A stretch of DNA of 64,000 nucleotides from Gloeothece verrucosa PCC 7822 (GTDB taxonomy: Bacteria > Cyanobacteriota > Cyanobacteriia > Cyanobacteriales > Microcystaceae): contig NC_014501.1 in NCBI RefSeq assembly GCF_000147335.1, positions 5,758,501 through 5,822,500 on the forward strand. The letters are read 5' to 3'. A program made the translations under genes and the position numbers. The notes under the pieces were generated by a model. It did not search any database. It saw nothing but the letters and a program-made list of their open reading frames with translations, and was not told the DNA's origin. Below are positions 8,567 to 17,046 of this stretch, piece after piece (position 1 is the stretch's first letter; each line of letters begins with the position of its first letter).

Positions 8567-9274
8567 ATGACTAACATAATCACGGCAATTGCTACTGGAA
8601 TAACCGCTTTCAGTGCCACAAACTTAGATGATATTCTGATTTTAATGCTGTTCTTTTCTCAGGCAAAATCCCTGTTTTCCCGTCGCCAAATCGTCATCGG
8701 TCAATATTTAGGCGTTATGGCATTAGTGCTAGTTAGTTTGACAGGTTTCTTTGGCGGCTTACTACTTCCTGAGTCTTGGATTGGATTATTAGGACTTGCA
8801 CCCATAGCCATAGGGATTAATCGTTTACTGAATGGAGACAACGACGAATCAGAAGAAAAACCTACCCTTTCTCAACCTAAAAGACATTCTGCTTGGGGGA
8901 ATTTTTTATCTCCTCAAACCTATGGAGTAGCAGCAGTTACCTTGGCCAATGGTGGTGATAATGTGGGAATTTATGTACCTCTATTTGCCCATTGTACTCC
9001 GCAAAATCTTCTAATTATTTTAAGCGTATTTTTCTGTTTAATAGGTGTTTGGTGTTATGTGGCCTATGGCTTAACTCGTGTGCCGGTCATTGCTGATAAT
9101 TTGACTCGTTACGGTAACTATCTAGTTCCCTTTGTTTTAATTGGGTTGGGTTTAACCATTTTAATCGAAAGTCATACTTTAGAAAATCCTGCCTTAATTA
9201 TCTTAACTTTAATAGTCAGCAGTATGAGTTTAATCATGCTCAACTGTAACAGTGACCAAACTCTAGAAGTTTAA
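8567..9274 (+). CDS. CadD-like cadmium resistance family transporter
   Basis: The N-terminal signature TGITAFSATNLDDILILMLFFSQ matches the CadD/LysE-superfamily membrane transporters. About six hydrophobic helices are seen, with GVAAVTLANGGDNVGIYVPLFA in the middle, a second copy of the N-D-D type motif. Length 235 aa is a little over the CadD norm. CadD proteins are linked to cadmium tolerance, but many cyanobacterial members are untested, so the ion is an inference. No metal regulator is adjacent. Confidence 0.8.
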   Translation: MTNIITAIATGITAFSATNLDDILILMLFFSQAKSLFSRRQIVIGQYLGVMALVLVSLTGFFGGLLLPESWIGLLGLAPIAIGINRLLNGDNDESEEKPTLSQPKRHSAWGNFLSPQTYGVAAVTLANGGDNVGIYVPLFAHCTPQNLLIILSVFFCLIGVWCYVAYGLTRVPVIADNLTRYGNYLVPFVLIGLGLTILIESHTLENPALIILTLIVSSMSLIMLNCNSDQTLEV

Positions 9275-9289
9275 TGCCCATGATTTGAC

Positions 9290-9688
9290 TTAGGGACTCG
9301 TGGCGACTAAATAAATAATTCCCGTTCCCAAGAGAATTACAGTAATACTTAAAAGAATGAGCCAGCGCTCGGCAAATTCATAAGTATCTTCTTCAATATC
9401 ATGTCGAACAGCGAAATAATGCTGAGTAGATAGTAACACCGTCAACAAACCAACGATGGCAAAAACTAATCCTAACTTCCATGCATAACCAAAACGAAGC
9501 ACCAAAGCCGCATGAGCGCTTTTAAGGCGGGAAATAACGACTCCAAACCCCATTAAACTAATGGCGGTTCGCATCCAGGCTAAATAGGTTCGCTCATTGG
9601 CTAAATGCTCTCGGACTCTTGAAGCATCGGTTTTAGATTTTTCAGGTTTTTTTGTTTTTGCATCGGGAGATTGAAAAAATAACTGCAT
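9290..9688 (-). CDS. DUF202 (YidH-like) membrane protein
   Basis: The motif SRVREHLANERTYLAWMRTAISLMGFGVVISR is the DUF202 signature, followed by two more hydrophobic helices. The likely start is the ATG at 9688 (MQLFFQSPDAK), giving 132 aa; an upstream start at 9751 would add 21 residues not typical of the family. It is a small inner-membrane protein of unknown function, convergent with the CadD-like gene with 15 bases between stops. Confidence 0.82.
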   Translation of the reverse strand: MQLFFQSPDAKTKKPEKSKTDASRVREHLANERTYLAWMRTAISLMGFGVVISRLKSAHAALVLRFGYAWKLGLVFAIVGLLTVLLSTQHYFAVRHDIEEDTYEFAERWLILLSITVILLGTGIIYLVATSP

Positions 9689-9925
9689 TTGTACTCTCGT
9701 AACTTGAAAATATAAGTATTTTAATTTAATTGTATAATTTTTCAAAAACATTCACATATTTTTTACAAAACAATCAGAAATCAAATCCAGATGACCGGCG
9801 ATGAAGGCTCCTGGTGCGGCTGGGGCAAGGAACAGGCTTTATTGCTGGCCGCTATTGATAATGTTTAAATGTTTAGTGGAAATACAGAACTTAACATCAG
9901 TTAATTCATCCGGAAACAAACTCAC

Positions 9926-10810
9926 ATGACTCAATCACAACAAGCTTTAGAACCTACCTGGTTAACCATTATTCGCTTGCTGCGGTGGGATAAACCCGCA
10001 GGACGACTCATTTTAATGATTCCTGCTTTGTGGGCAGTATTTTTGGCGGCCCAAGGGACTCCGCCTTTACCTTTGGTGGGCGTTATTATTTTAGGAACTT
10101 TAGCCACCAGTGCGACGGGTTGCGTGGTTAATGATTTATGGGACCGCGATATCGATCCGCAAGTGGAAAGAACCCGTAACCGCCCCATTGCCTCCCGTGC
10201 TTTGTCGGTGAGGGTTGCTATCATTATTGCCTTTATTGCTCTAGCTTGTGCGGCCATATTAGCATTTTATCTAAATTCCCTGAGTTTTTGGTTGTGTGTG
10301 GCGGCGGTGCCGGTGATTATTGGCTACCCCCTAGCGAAGCGTTTTTTTCCCATTCCTCAGTTAGTGTTGTCTATTGCTTGGGGGTTTGGGGTGTTAATTA
10401 GCTGGAGTGCTGTTACAGGTTCGTTAGAAACTTCTACTTGGTTACTGTGGGGAGCAACGATTTTTTGGACTCTCGGTTTTGATACGGTTTATGCCCTTTC
10501 GGATCGCGAAGATGATTTAAAAATTGGGATCAATTCCAGTGCGATCTTCTTTGGAGATTATGCGGCTGATGCTATCGGTTTCTTTTTTGCCGCTACAGCC
10601 GGTTTATTGGCTTGTGTGGGGGTAGAAATGCACTTAAATATGGTGTTTTGGAGTGCTTGGTTAATTGCTGTGGTGGCTTGGGTTGGGCAATATATTCGCC
10701 TGCGTCAAAATGAGATTCCTAGGGTGGCTTATGGACAAATTTTTGCTCAGAATGTTTGGATCGGTTTTATTTTATTGAGTGGGATGATTTTAGGGTTATT
10801 GTTAGTTTAA
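9926..10810 (+). CDS. plqA: 4-hydroxybenzoate solanesyltransferase (UbiA family)
   Basis: Membrane prenyltransferase that attaches the solanesyl chain to 4-hydroxybenzoate in cyanobacterial plastoquinone synthesis. The first Asp-rich motif is in VVNDLWDRDIDPQVERTRNRPIASRA and the second in YALSDREDDLKIGINSSAIFFG; both bind the diphosphate through Mg. About nine hydrophobic helices are present. Length 294 aa is typical. Aromatic acceptor specificity is inferred from the lineage and the high match to the UbiA pattern. Confidence 0.9.
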   Translation: MTQSQQALEPTWLTIIRLLRWDKPAGRLILMIPALWAVFLAAQGTPPLPLVGVIILGTLATSATGCVVNDLWDRDIDPQVERTRNRPIASRALSVRVAIIIAFIALACAAILAFYLNSLSFWLCVAAVPVIIGYPLAKRFFPIPQLVLSIAWGFGVLISWSAVTGSLETSTWLLWGATIFWTLGFDTVYALSDREDDLKIGINSSAIFFGDYAADAIGFFFAATAGLLACVGVEMHLNMVFWSAWLIAVVAWVGQYIRLRQNEIPRVAYGQIFAQNVWIGFILLSGMILGLLLV

Positions 10811-10844
10811 TCGTTTACTCCTTTGTTGCAAAAAAAAGACCTAG

Positions 10845-10869
10845 CCCCCTTTTCTAGGAGGGAAGGGGG
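10845..10869. repeat. CCCCCTT-loop-AAGGGGG hairpin, copy 1
   Basis: A 7-bp perfect stem with an 11-base loop (TTCTAGGAGGG) lies 35 bases after the ubiA-family stop. A second copy with the same stem and loop length is at 52452-52476. It may be a terminator for the upstream gene or a dispersed intergenic repeat. Confidence 0.5.
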
Positions 10870-10898
10870 AATAAATCATCTGTATAACTTATTATTAA

Positions 10899-11423
10899 TT
10901 ATTCTTCATGCAGGATCGGTCCTAACTGCCGCATTGAACCAGTCGTCTTATATTTTATCCCTTTAACTTCTATCCATTCTGTATGATCAAATACCTCTTT
11001 TAAGCGAAATATTTGTTCAGTGGGAAGAGAAATTTTAGCCGAAGTTTTCAGCAGTAAGCCCCCATAAGTAAATCTAAGTCTCCATCGGTTTTGACCCTGA
11101 TGAAAATAGGCAAATCCCAATTCTTCTGTAAAATCTAGGGCAAGGGTTTCTCTTAAACGGTTTAATTCTTGTTTGGCTTCCTCTATTTGCCGGTCTAATT
11201 CATTTTGTAAAACTTCATTCAGGCAAATCTGCCCATCAATTACTTTAATACTTCCCTCGGCAAAGGTTAAATTGTTATCAGTTTCAGGGGAGTTAGCGGG
11301 AGGGGATATGGTAGAGATTTCTTTTGAGGTGGTAATGGGTAAGAAAGTGGTTAACGATAAAGACGGCTTGATGTCAAATAATGATAGATAAATTAATAAA
11401 ATTATTAGCTGAGCATTTTTCAT
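10899..11423 (-). CDS. Secreted hypothetical protein, 174 aa
   Basis: No family recognised. A signal peptide (MKNAQLIILLIYLSLF..., cleavage near residue 23) is followed by a Ser/Thr/Pro-rich linker to about residue 55. A helical stretch NEVLQNELDRQIEEAKQELNRLRETL is probably a coiled coil. The C-terminal beta-rich part (RWRLRFTYGGLLLK ... WIEVKGIKYKTTGSMRQLG) is compact. It is convergent with the prenyltransferase and upstream neighbours on this strand are also secreted proteins. Confidence 0.65.
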   Translation of the reverse strand: MKNAQLIILLIYLSLFDIKPSLSLTTFLPITTSKEISTISPPANSPETDNNLTFAEGSIKVIDGQICLNEVLQNELDRQIEEAKQELNRLRETLALDFTEELGFAYFHQGQNRWRLRFTYGGLLLKTSAKISLPTEQIFRLKEVFDHTEWIEVKGIKYKTTGSMRQLGPILHEE

Positions 11424-11602
11424 CTAGTTTCAGTTATTATTATTCTAATTTTAACACAGAGATATTTATTTATGTCCACCTACTTAGCAGATGAATAAAG
11501 ATAGTTTTTTATGAAGATGAGTGTGGCCGTGTGGGAAGAAACAGCAAGGACAACAGAATTATTATGTTCTCTATTTCCCCACACTGACAAGAGGGTTATG
11601 TT

Positions 11603-12139
11603 TTACTCATTTTCAACGGGAGCATTTTTGAGAACTTCGTCTATGTTAATTTCGTAGTACATTTGGGGAGTTCCAGAACTATGTTGTGCCGGGCCGACTT
11701 GACGACCATTAAGAATATCTCGTAGTTCATTTAATGCTTCTAAAGAATTTTCACCGGGTCGTAAAGTCATTAATAAAGTAGAACAAGGTTGTCTATAACC
11801 TTTGGCGGCACAAATAACCTGTTGACCCCGCATAAACCCATTAGTAATGAATTGTAATGTTCCTGTTTGATAAGCTTCTTGAAAGCGAGGAGAAACCTCT
11901 TCACATCGCTGTTGAGGGGTGTAGTTTGCTACCGGTTTCGTCCAAACAATAATGGGTTGTTTTCTGGCTGGTGTCCAGGCTAAAGTAGCCGGGAAACGCT
12001 GGTTACGAGAAGCATCAAAACTTGTCCCACAAATAAACTTTACCCGTTGCTGTGCTATCGCTTGTGGAATTGTTTCGCTTATTTGAACAAGCGCCATTAC
12101 TATGAATGCCAGTCCTGTTGTGCAAAGTTTCAGTGTCAT
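11603..12139 (-). CDS. COP23 domain secreted protein
   Basis: A signal peptide ends at about SETIPQAIA-QQ. The mature part, FICGTSFDASRNQRFPATLAWTPARKQPIIVWTKP, then QRCEEVSPRFQEAYQTGTL, ICAAKGYRQPCSTLLMTLRPGENSLEALNELRDIL, fits the COP23 (circadian oscillating polypeptide) family first seen in Cyanothece. Four Cys, probably two disulphides, support export. AGGAGGAC precedes the ATG by about 9 bases, an unusually strong ribosome site for this window. The function of COP23 is unknown. Confidence 0.85.
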   Translation of the reverse strand: MTLKLCTTGLAFIVMALVQISETIPQAIAQQRVKFICGTSFDASRNQRFPATLAWTPARKQPIIVWTKPVANYTPQQRCEEVSPRFQEAYQTGTLQFITNGFMRGQQVICAAKGYRQPCSTLLMTLRPGENSLEALNELRDILNGRQVGPAQHSSGTPQMYYEINIDEVLKNAPVENE

Positions 12140-12230
12140 AAGGTCTGTCCTCCTAGAAAAAATCTACTTTTTTATATTTGGTTCAGTTTTTCAAGTGGAA
12201 TCTACTTCAACCACGAACTCTAAAAAATTT

Positions 12231-13376
12231 TTATTTAACAATTGCCCGTAATTCGTAACTGCCTGTTTCTCCAGCTTCATAAGCATTAGCTAAAACTAAA
12301 TAAAGTCCATCTTCCGGTAAAGTCGCTACTAATTTAGCATTAAAATTTGACGTTGACTCATCATCATTTTGCTCAATTAATAATTCTTTATCCGCTAAAT
12401 ATAAAAATAGAGATGGATCAATTTGTTTACTGGTCATTTCAATAACCACTTGTTGACCTTTGCGACCTTGAAAAGCATACAAATGAACATAGGTATTATT
12501 GGGTAACACCTGATCTCCGGCTTTGAGAGTTGCGCTGATCGGTTGACCGTCAACAGGTAATTGAGCGATGGTGGTCGTCTCTTCGGTTTCTTGTTGAGGG
12601 GGTTGTTGAGCAATCATTGAACTATCGCCTTTTTGTAGCGCGACTAAAAAGGGTTGTACTTCGGCGATGGAAATGGCTAAACCAATACCAATATTCGTAT
12701 TGCCACTGGGATTAATTAACATGGTATTAACGCCAATTACCTCACCATTAGAGTTGAGTAAAGGTCCTCCTGAATTACCCGGATTAATGGCGGCATCATG
12801 TTGAATAAATCCTCGTTTATGATCGACACGACTCACAATTCCACTGGTGTAAGTATTTTGAAGTTGAGGATCTAAAGGAGTCCCAATTGCATAGACTGAT
12901 TGTCCGACTTTAACCGCTTTTGGATCGCCTAAACGCAATGTTTTTAAATTACTAGGATTGCGAATTTTTAAGGCGGCTAAATCTAACCCTTGTCCCTGAA
13001 AACCCACAAGATCAGCCACGACTTCTCTTTCATCGGCTAAAACAATTTTAACCGGTGAGGTGGCATCCCTAACCACATGAGCATTGGTGATCACTAACCC
13101 ATCATTGGAAACGATGAAACCGCTACCCATCGCATCAGATGTCATAATGGTAACCACTGCCGGACTAGCTTGTTCATACACTTGGATGCGGATTTTTTCT
13201 TCTTCACTAGCGGCTAAAAGCCATCTTAAAGGTTGTGGTTCTCTGTGCCTGAGTTGATCTACGGTTGAAGGGTTTGTATCGCCTAAAACTGGATCGGGTT
13301 TGACTTGTGAGATGAGAGTCAAGACTATCAATCCTGTTAATGTTAAAATTCCTAAGTATAAGTGCTTATTATTCAT
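12231..13376 (-). CDS. Trypsin-like serine protease with C-terminal PPC domain
   Basis: Exported or membrane-anchored S1C protease. Residues 5-25 form a hydrophobic leader. The catalytic triad is H100 (ITNAHVVRDA), D132 (GLDLAALKI) and S202 (NPGNSGGPLL), as in the Deg/HhoA group. Instead of a PDZ domain the C-terminus (about 270-381) is a pre-peptidase C-terminal (PPC) domain: AGDQVLPNNTYVHLYAFQG, DPSLFLYLADKELLIEQNDD, EDGLYLVLANAYEAGETGSYEL. PPC domains usually occur on secreted proteases and may act in folding or surface attachment. It is followed by the COP23 gene on the same strand after 91 bases. Confidence 0.88.
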   Translation of the reverse strand: MNNKHLYLGILTLTGLIVLTLISQVKPDPVLGDTNPSTVDQLRHREPQPLRWLLAASEEEKIRIQVYEQASPAVVTIMTSDAMGSGFIVSNDGLVITNAHVVRDATSPVKIVLADEREVVADLVGFQGQGLDLAALKIRNPSNLKTLRLGDPKAVKVGQSVYAIGTPLDPQLQNTYTSGIVSRVDHKRGFIQHDAAINPGNSGGPLLNSNGEVIGVNTMLINPSGNTNIGIGLAISIAEVQPFLVALQKGDSSMIAQQPPQQETEETTTIAQLPVDGQPISATLKAGDQVLPNNTYVHLYAFQGRKGQQVVIEMTSKQIDPSLFLYLADKELLIEQNDDESTSNFNAKLVATLPEDGLYLVLANAYEAGETGSYELRAIVK

Positions 13377-13774
13377 GGATGGAAAAGGGTTTTAAGTAAG
13401 GCTCAACTGATAACCAGTATGTTAATCTCCTGTAGGAAGTGTCAATAAATATACAGATTTGTTAAGTTTTGAGCCAAAAATAGCGAGCTAATCAAATCTT
13501 TTTCCGATTAATTGTTTCCCCTCTCCGACGAAAAGAGGGAAGTGAAGGAGGAGCAATAGTGACTTAAATCTTACCGAAGAGTTAGAAGCATTCACCTCAG
13601 TTCAGTCTTAAGAAAGAAGATTTGTTCAAATAACTCTCGTTACTCTTTAAGGAAATAAAGAAAAAAAACTTACGTGAACTAGGAGGTAAATTAGTCTAGC
13701 GTAAGTTTTAAACCATTTAAAAATTTTTGATAAAAACCGTTAAGAAAAAACCTTGTTGAAGCCGAGTTAAAATT
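13377..13774. other. Divergent intergenic region with two hairpins
   Basis: This 398-base gap separates the divergent protease and baeRF-type genes. No coding segment was found. It holds a short CCCTCT/AGAGGG stem at 13519-13539 and a 10-bp stem at 13665-13709, listed separately. Promoters for both neighbours must lie here, but none stands out. Confidence 0.4.
13665..13709 (+). promoter_or_regulatory. Leader hairpin ahead of the baeRF-type gene
   Basis: AAAACTTACG (13665-13674) pairs perfectly with CGTAAGTTTT (13700-13709). The 25-base loop contains AGGAGG (13681-13686). The stem is 65 bases upstream of the ATG at 13775. A ribosome-site-like sequence in the loop, far from any start codon, is odd. 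It may be a regulatory leader, or a terminator of an unseen transcript. Confidence 0.4.
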
Positions 13775-14941
13775 ATGAGTTTGTTGTCAATTGATGAACT
13801 GAAAACCTTAGTGGAACAGCCGCAAGGACTATGTGTCTCTATTTATATGCCGACTTGCAAAGCCGGGCCAGAAATCCGACAAAATCCGATCCGGTTTAAA
13901 AATTTAATTAGACAAGCTGAGAATTATTTAGAAGAACAATACCAATTGGGAAGCACAAATGCTGAAAATCTATTGCAAGCGGCAATAGACTTAGATAAAG
14001 AAGAGTTTTGGCAGCAACAAGACCAAGGTTTAGCGATTTTTATAGCGGAAAACGTCTTGCATTACTACCGCTTACCCCTTCAGTTTGAAGAGTTAGTGGT
14101 GGTAGCTGATCAGTTTCATCTTAAACCTTTAATGCCGCTACTGACAGGAGATGGAGAATTTTATATCCTCGCCTTAAGTCAAAAGGAAGTGAGACTATTT
14201 GCGGGAACTCGCCATAGTGTTAAAGAAATCGAGATGGAAGATGTCCCCCAGAATATGGATGAGGCTTTACAATACGATACGCCAGAAAATACCCTACAAA
14301 ATCGCATTTCAACCTCAAAAGGCGGAACAAATAATCCTTTTCAACAAGCGGGAGAGTTTCACGGCCAAGGAAGTCCTGATACCGATGATAATCGACGTAA
14401 TATTCTGCAATTTTTTCTTCAGCTTGACAGTGGGGTACAGAAATATCTTACTAATAAACGAGCGCCGTTAGTGTTGATGGGAGTTGACTATCTTTTACCC
14501 ATTTACAAAGAAGCGAATACTTATAAACATCTGCTTGAAGATGCTATTACCGGCAGCCCAAAAACGCTCGATTCAGAAGAATTACATACTCTAGCCTGGC
14601 CAATTGTAGAGCCTTACTTTACTCAAGATCAACAAACAGCCATCAACCAGTATCAAGAATTAATCGGACTCGGACAAGCTTCTAATGATTTAACTGAAGT
14701 GGTTTCTGCCGCTTATTATGGTCGTGTGGCGCAATTATTTGTCGCGGTTGGACAACAACAATGGGGCAATTTTGACCCCCAAGCTAACCAGTTACAAATT
14801 CATGTTGAACCTGAACCCGGAGACGAAGATTTATTAAATTCTGCCGCCGTTCAAACGCTTCTTAATGGCGGTACAGTCTACGCGGTTGAACCGGAACAGG
14901 TACCTGATGGCGCATCCTTAGCGGCTGTTTTCCGTTATTAA
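13775..14941 (+). CDS. baeRF-type (archaeo-eukaryotic release factor-like) protein
   Basis: The N-terminus LSIDELKTLVEQPQGLCVSIYMPTCKAGPEIRQNPIRFKNLIRQAE and the mid-region YILALSQKEVRLFAGTRHSVKEIE fit the bacterial archaeo-eukaryotic release factor (baeRF) superfamily, most like family 7. These proteins share the eRF1 fold and are thought to act on ribosomes or RNA, but function is not established. The loop NNPFQQAGEFHGQGSPDTDDNRRNILQFFLQLD corresponds to the variable GGQ-like region; a GQG is visible. Length 388 aa is normal. The gene is alone between a long leader and a strong terminator. Confidence 0.75.
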   Translation: MSLLSIDELKTLVEQPQGLCVSIYMPTCKAGPEIRQNPIRFKNLIRQAENYLEEQYQLGSTNAENLLQAAIDLDKEEFWQQQDQGLAIFIAENVLHYYRLPLQFEELVVVADQFHLKPLMPLLTGDGEFYILALSQKEVRLFAGTRHSVKEIEMEDVPQNMDEALQYDTPENTLQNRISTSKGGTNNPFQQAGEFHGQGSPDTDDNRRNILQFFLQLDSGVQKYLTNKRAPLVLMGVDYLLPIYKEANTYKHLLEDAITGSPKTLDSEELHTLAWPIVEPYFTQDQQTAINQYQELIGLGQASNDLTEVVSAAYYGRVAQLFVAVGQQQWGNFDPQANQLQIHVEPEPGDEDLLNSAAVQTLLNGGTVYAVEPEQVPDGASLAAVFRY

Positions 14942-14950
14942 CATCGATAA

Positions 14951-14973
14951 ATCCCCCGGCAGGGGGATCATAT
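14951..14973. terminator. Rho-independent terminator between convergent genes
   Basis: ATCCCCC (14951-14957) pairs with GGGGGAT (14962-14968) around GGCA, followed by CATATTTTT on the plus strand. It sits 10 bases after the baeRF-type stop and just before the 3' end of the DUF445 gene. Confidence 0.7.
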
Positions 14974-14984
14974 TTTTAAACCCT

Positions 14985-16214
14985 TCAACGCACTAACAAA
15001 ATTATTGTCTGAATAATTCCCACTAAAAAACCTAAAATTCCTCCTAAATTTACAATAGCTTGTAACTCGCTTTTAACAATTCCTTCGGTTGCCGTTTCTA
15101 ATTCTTCCGGAGAAGTGGCGACAATTTTCTCAACAATGATCTGATCAATTGATAAAATCGGAATCGCTTCGCTGACAATTTTTTCTAAATCTTCTTCTAA
15201 ATATCGTTCCAAAATTAAGGCTAACTCTTGGCTAATCAGATCTAAAGACCCTGTAAAAGTTGTGGAAGATTGGAGACGATTGACAATCACAATCGATAAT
15301 TTTTCCCAATCAATAGATTGACCAAACTCTTGTAAAAATTCGGAACCGCTTTCTTGAATGTATAAGCGAACGGTATCCCGAGTAGTCTTACGGAGTTGAC
15401 GGACTGTAGAAATCGGCAAATTTTGTAGAGACAAACTTTTTAACCAGTCTCTTAAACGGTTACGCATTTCTAGAGATAGCAATAATTCTTTTAGACGAGT
15501 ATTAGCGGTTTCTTTCTCATCGAGACAAAATGTCCTTAAGCGCGTTAAGGTATTACGTAGTCCAAATATATTGGCCACCACCCAATAAGTGCCGCTTGTT
15601 TTTTCGCGGAAACCTTCATCAATGACTTGAATATTGCGGTCAGTGAGAAAGTCTATTAAGGCTTGTCTGAGGATATCCGGAGGAATAACACTATCAATTA
15701 GCCAATCTGCTAATTGCCGCGCTTGAGCATCAGTCAACTTAAATTCGAGTAAAATTTGCTCAAAAATATGATTGATCTGATCTTCTAAAAAATCCTCTCG
15801 ACGGGCTAATACTTTTAAGAGTCTCGGGAGGGATTGCCCAAATAAATCTCTTAAAATATCGGCTAAAATTTTAGCGGTTTTCTGTTCTTTATCAGCGCGA
15901 ATTTGCTTTAAAAATAGTTGTAATAACCATAAAATAGCGGCTTGGACTCGTTCAGTTTTCAGTAATCTTCGCGCTAAGTTTTGTATTTCATCTGGGGTAA
16001 GTAAAGACCCCATAATGGTATCAGATACTCGTTGGGCAAGTCTTTCTTGGTTGCGGGGAATTAAACCCGGGGTAAAAGGTACGCGCCGCTTAAAAATTAG
16101 GATAGGTTTGTAGGGACGAAATAGCATTTTGATGGCTATATCATTGGTGAAATAGCCAATAATTGCCCCAGTAATAGGGGGAAGTGCTATTGTCCATATC
16201 GTTGATAGTTCCAA
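14985..16214 (-). CDS. DUF445 family membrane protein
   Basis: N-terminal WTIALPPITGAIIGYFTNDIAIKMLFRPYKP and FTPGLIPRNQERLAQRVSDTIMGSLLTP are the DUF445 (YheB-like) signature. A long helical, charged middle follows and the C-terminal helix GIVKSELQAIVNLGGILGFLVGIIQTIILLVR closes the protein. The topology is two terminal membrane segments with a large soluble helical domain. The family function is unknown. menG lies 26 bases upstream on the same strand, so the two may be co-transcribed. Confidence 0.88.
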   Translation of the reverse strand: MELSTIWTIALPPITGAIIGYFTNDIAIKMLFRPYKPILIFKRRVPFTPGLIPRNQERLAQRVSDTIMGSLLTPDEIQNLARRLLKTERVQAAILWLLQLFLKQIRADKEQKTAKILADILRDLFGQSLPRLLKVLARREDFLEDQINHIFEQILLEFKLTDAQARQLADWLIDSVIPPDILRQALIDFLTDRNIQVIDEGFREKTSGTYWVVANIFGLRNTLTRLRTFCLDEKETANTRLKELLLSLEMRNRLRDWLKSLSLQNLPISTVRQLRKTTRDTVRLYIQESGSEFLQEFGQSIDWEKLSIVIVNRLQSSTTFTGSLDLISQELALILERYLEEDLEKIVSEAIPILSIDQIIVEKIVATSPEELETATEGIVKSELQAIVNLGGILGFLVGIIQTIILLVR

Positions 16215-16240
16215 GGCAATTAAAAATTGAAAATTAAGCG

Positions 16241-16951
16241 TTATTTAGTGAGGACTAGCACCCCCATCATGCCACCAGCAATGGGATAATGAATTGCATG
16301 GCTAAATCCGGCTTTTAGCCCGAGTTTAACTTGTTGTTGGCCTGTAGGAAATCGTTCTAAGCTAGGGGTGATGTAAGCATATTCCGCCGTTAACCCCAAA
16401 CGTTCGGCAGTGGATACCACAATGGTTTTTAAATACCACTGTTGAAAGGTTTGCATCAGTTGCCCTTGGGGTTGATGGAAGTCCAAGATCGCTACTTTGG
16501 CTCCTGACGACAGAACACGATGTAACTCTCGCAGACAAAGGGGAATATCTGTTACATTGCGTAGTCCATATCCCATCGTAGCACAATGAAAAGTGTTATT
16601 CTCAAAGGGTAATTTTAGGGCATCCCCTTCTACAAATTCTAGGCGAAGATGAGGGCTAGTGAGGGCGGCTCGTTGACGGGCGATCGCCAAAAGTTGAGGG
16701 GAAAAGTCTACTCCGATAACTTGGCCCTTTTTCCCCACCTGTCGCGCTAACAGTTGACTGAGGTCCCCACTCCCACAACAGACATCTAACCCCCGGTCCC
16801 CAGGACGGGGTTCACTCCATTTAACGGTCATCTGTTTCCAAATTCGATGTTGCCCTAAACTTAACCAATTATTCATTTGGTCGTAAACTGGGGCAATGCG
16901 ATCAAATAATGCTTTGATTTCTGAAGCATCTGGTAAGGCTTCGTTTAACAT
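16241..16951 (-). CDS. menG: Demethylphylloquinone methyltransferase MenG
   Basis: SAM-dependent methyltransferase of the UbiE/MenG family. In cyanobacteria it performs the last step of phylloquinone synthesis, supplying photosystem I. The N-terminus IKALFDRIAPVYDQMNNWLSLGQHRIWK is the family signature, GLDVCCGSGDLSQLLA is the SAM-binding loop, and MGYGLRNVTDIPLCLRELHRVL is the second UbiE signature. Length 236 aa is normal. It is transcribed ahead of the DUF445 gene. Confidence 0.93.
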   Translation of the reverse strand: MLNEALPDASEIKALFDRIAPVYDQMNNWLSLGQHRIWKQMTVKWSEPRPGDRGLDVCCGSGDLSQLLARQVGKKGQVIGVDFSPQLLAIARQRAALTSPHLRLEFVEGDALKLPFENNTFHCATMGYGLRNVTDIPLCLRELHRVLSSGAKVAILDFHQPQGQLMQTFQQWYLKTIVVSTAERLGLTAEYAYITPSLERFPTGQQQVKLGLKAGFSHAIHYPIAGGMMGVLVLTK

Positions 16952-17046
16952 ATTAAAAATTCAGCAATGGCTTTTCTATTATCTAATATTTGTGACACGG
17001 CTAGGTGATCGATTATAATATTTTAAGTTGTCAATAACCTCAAAAT

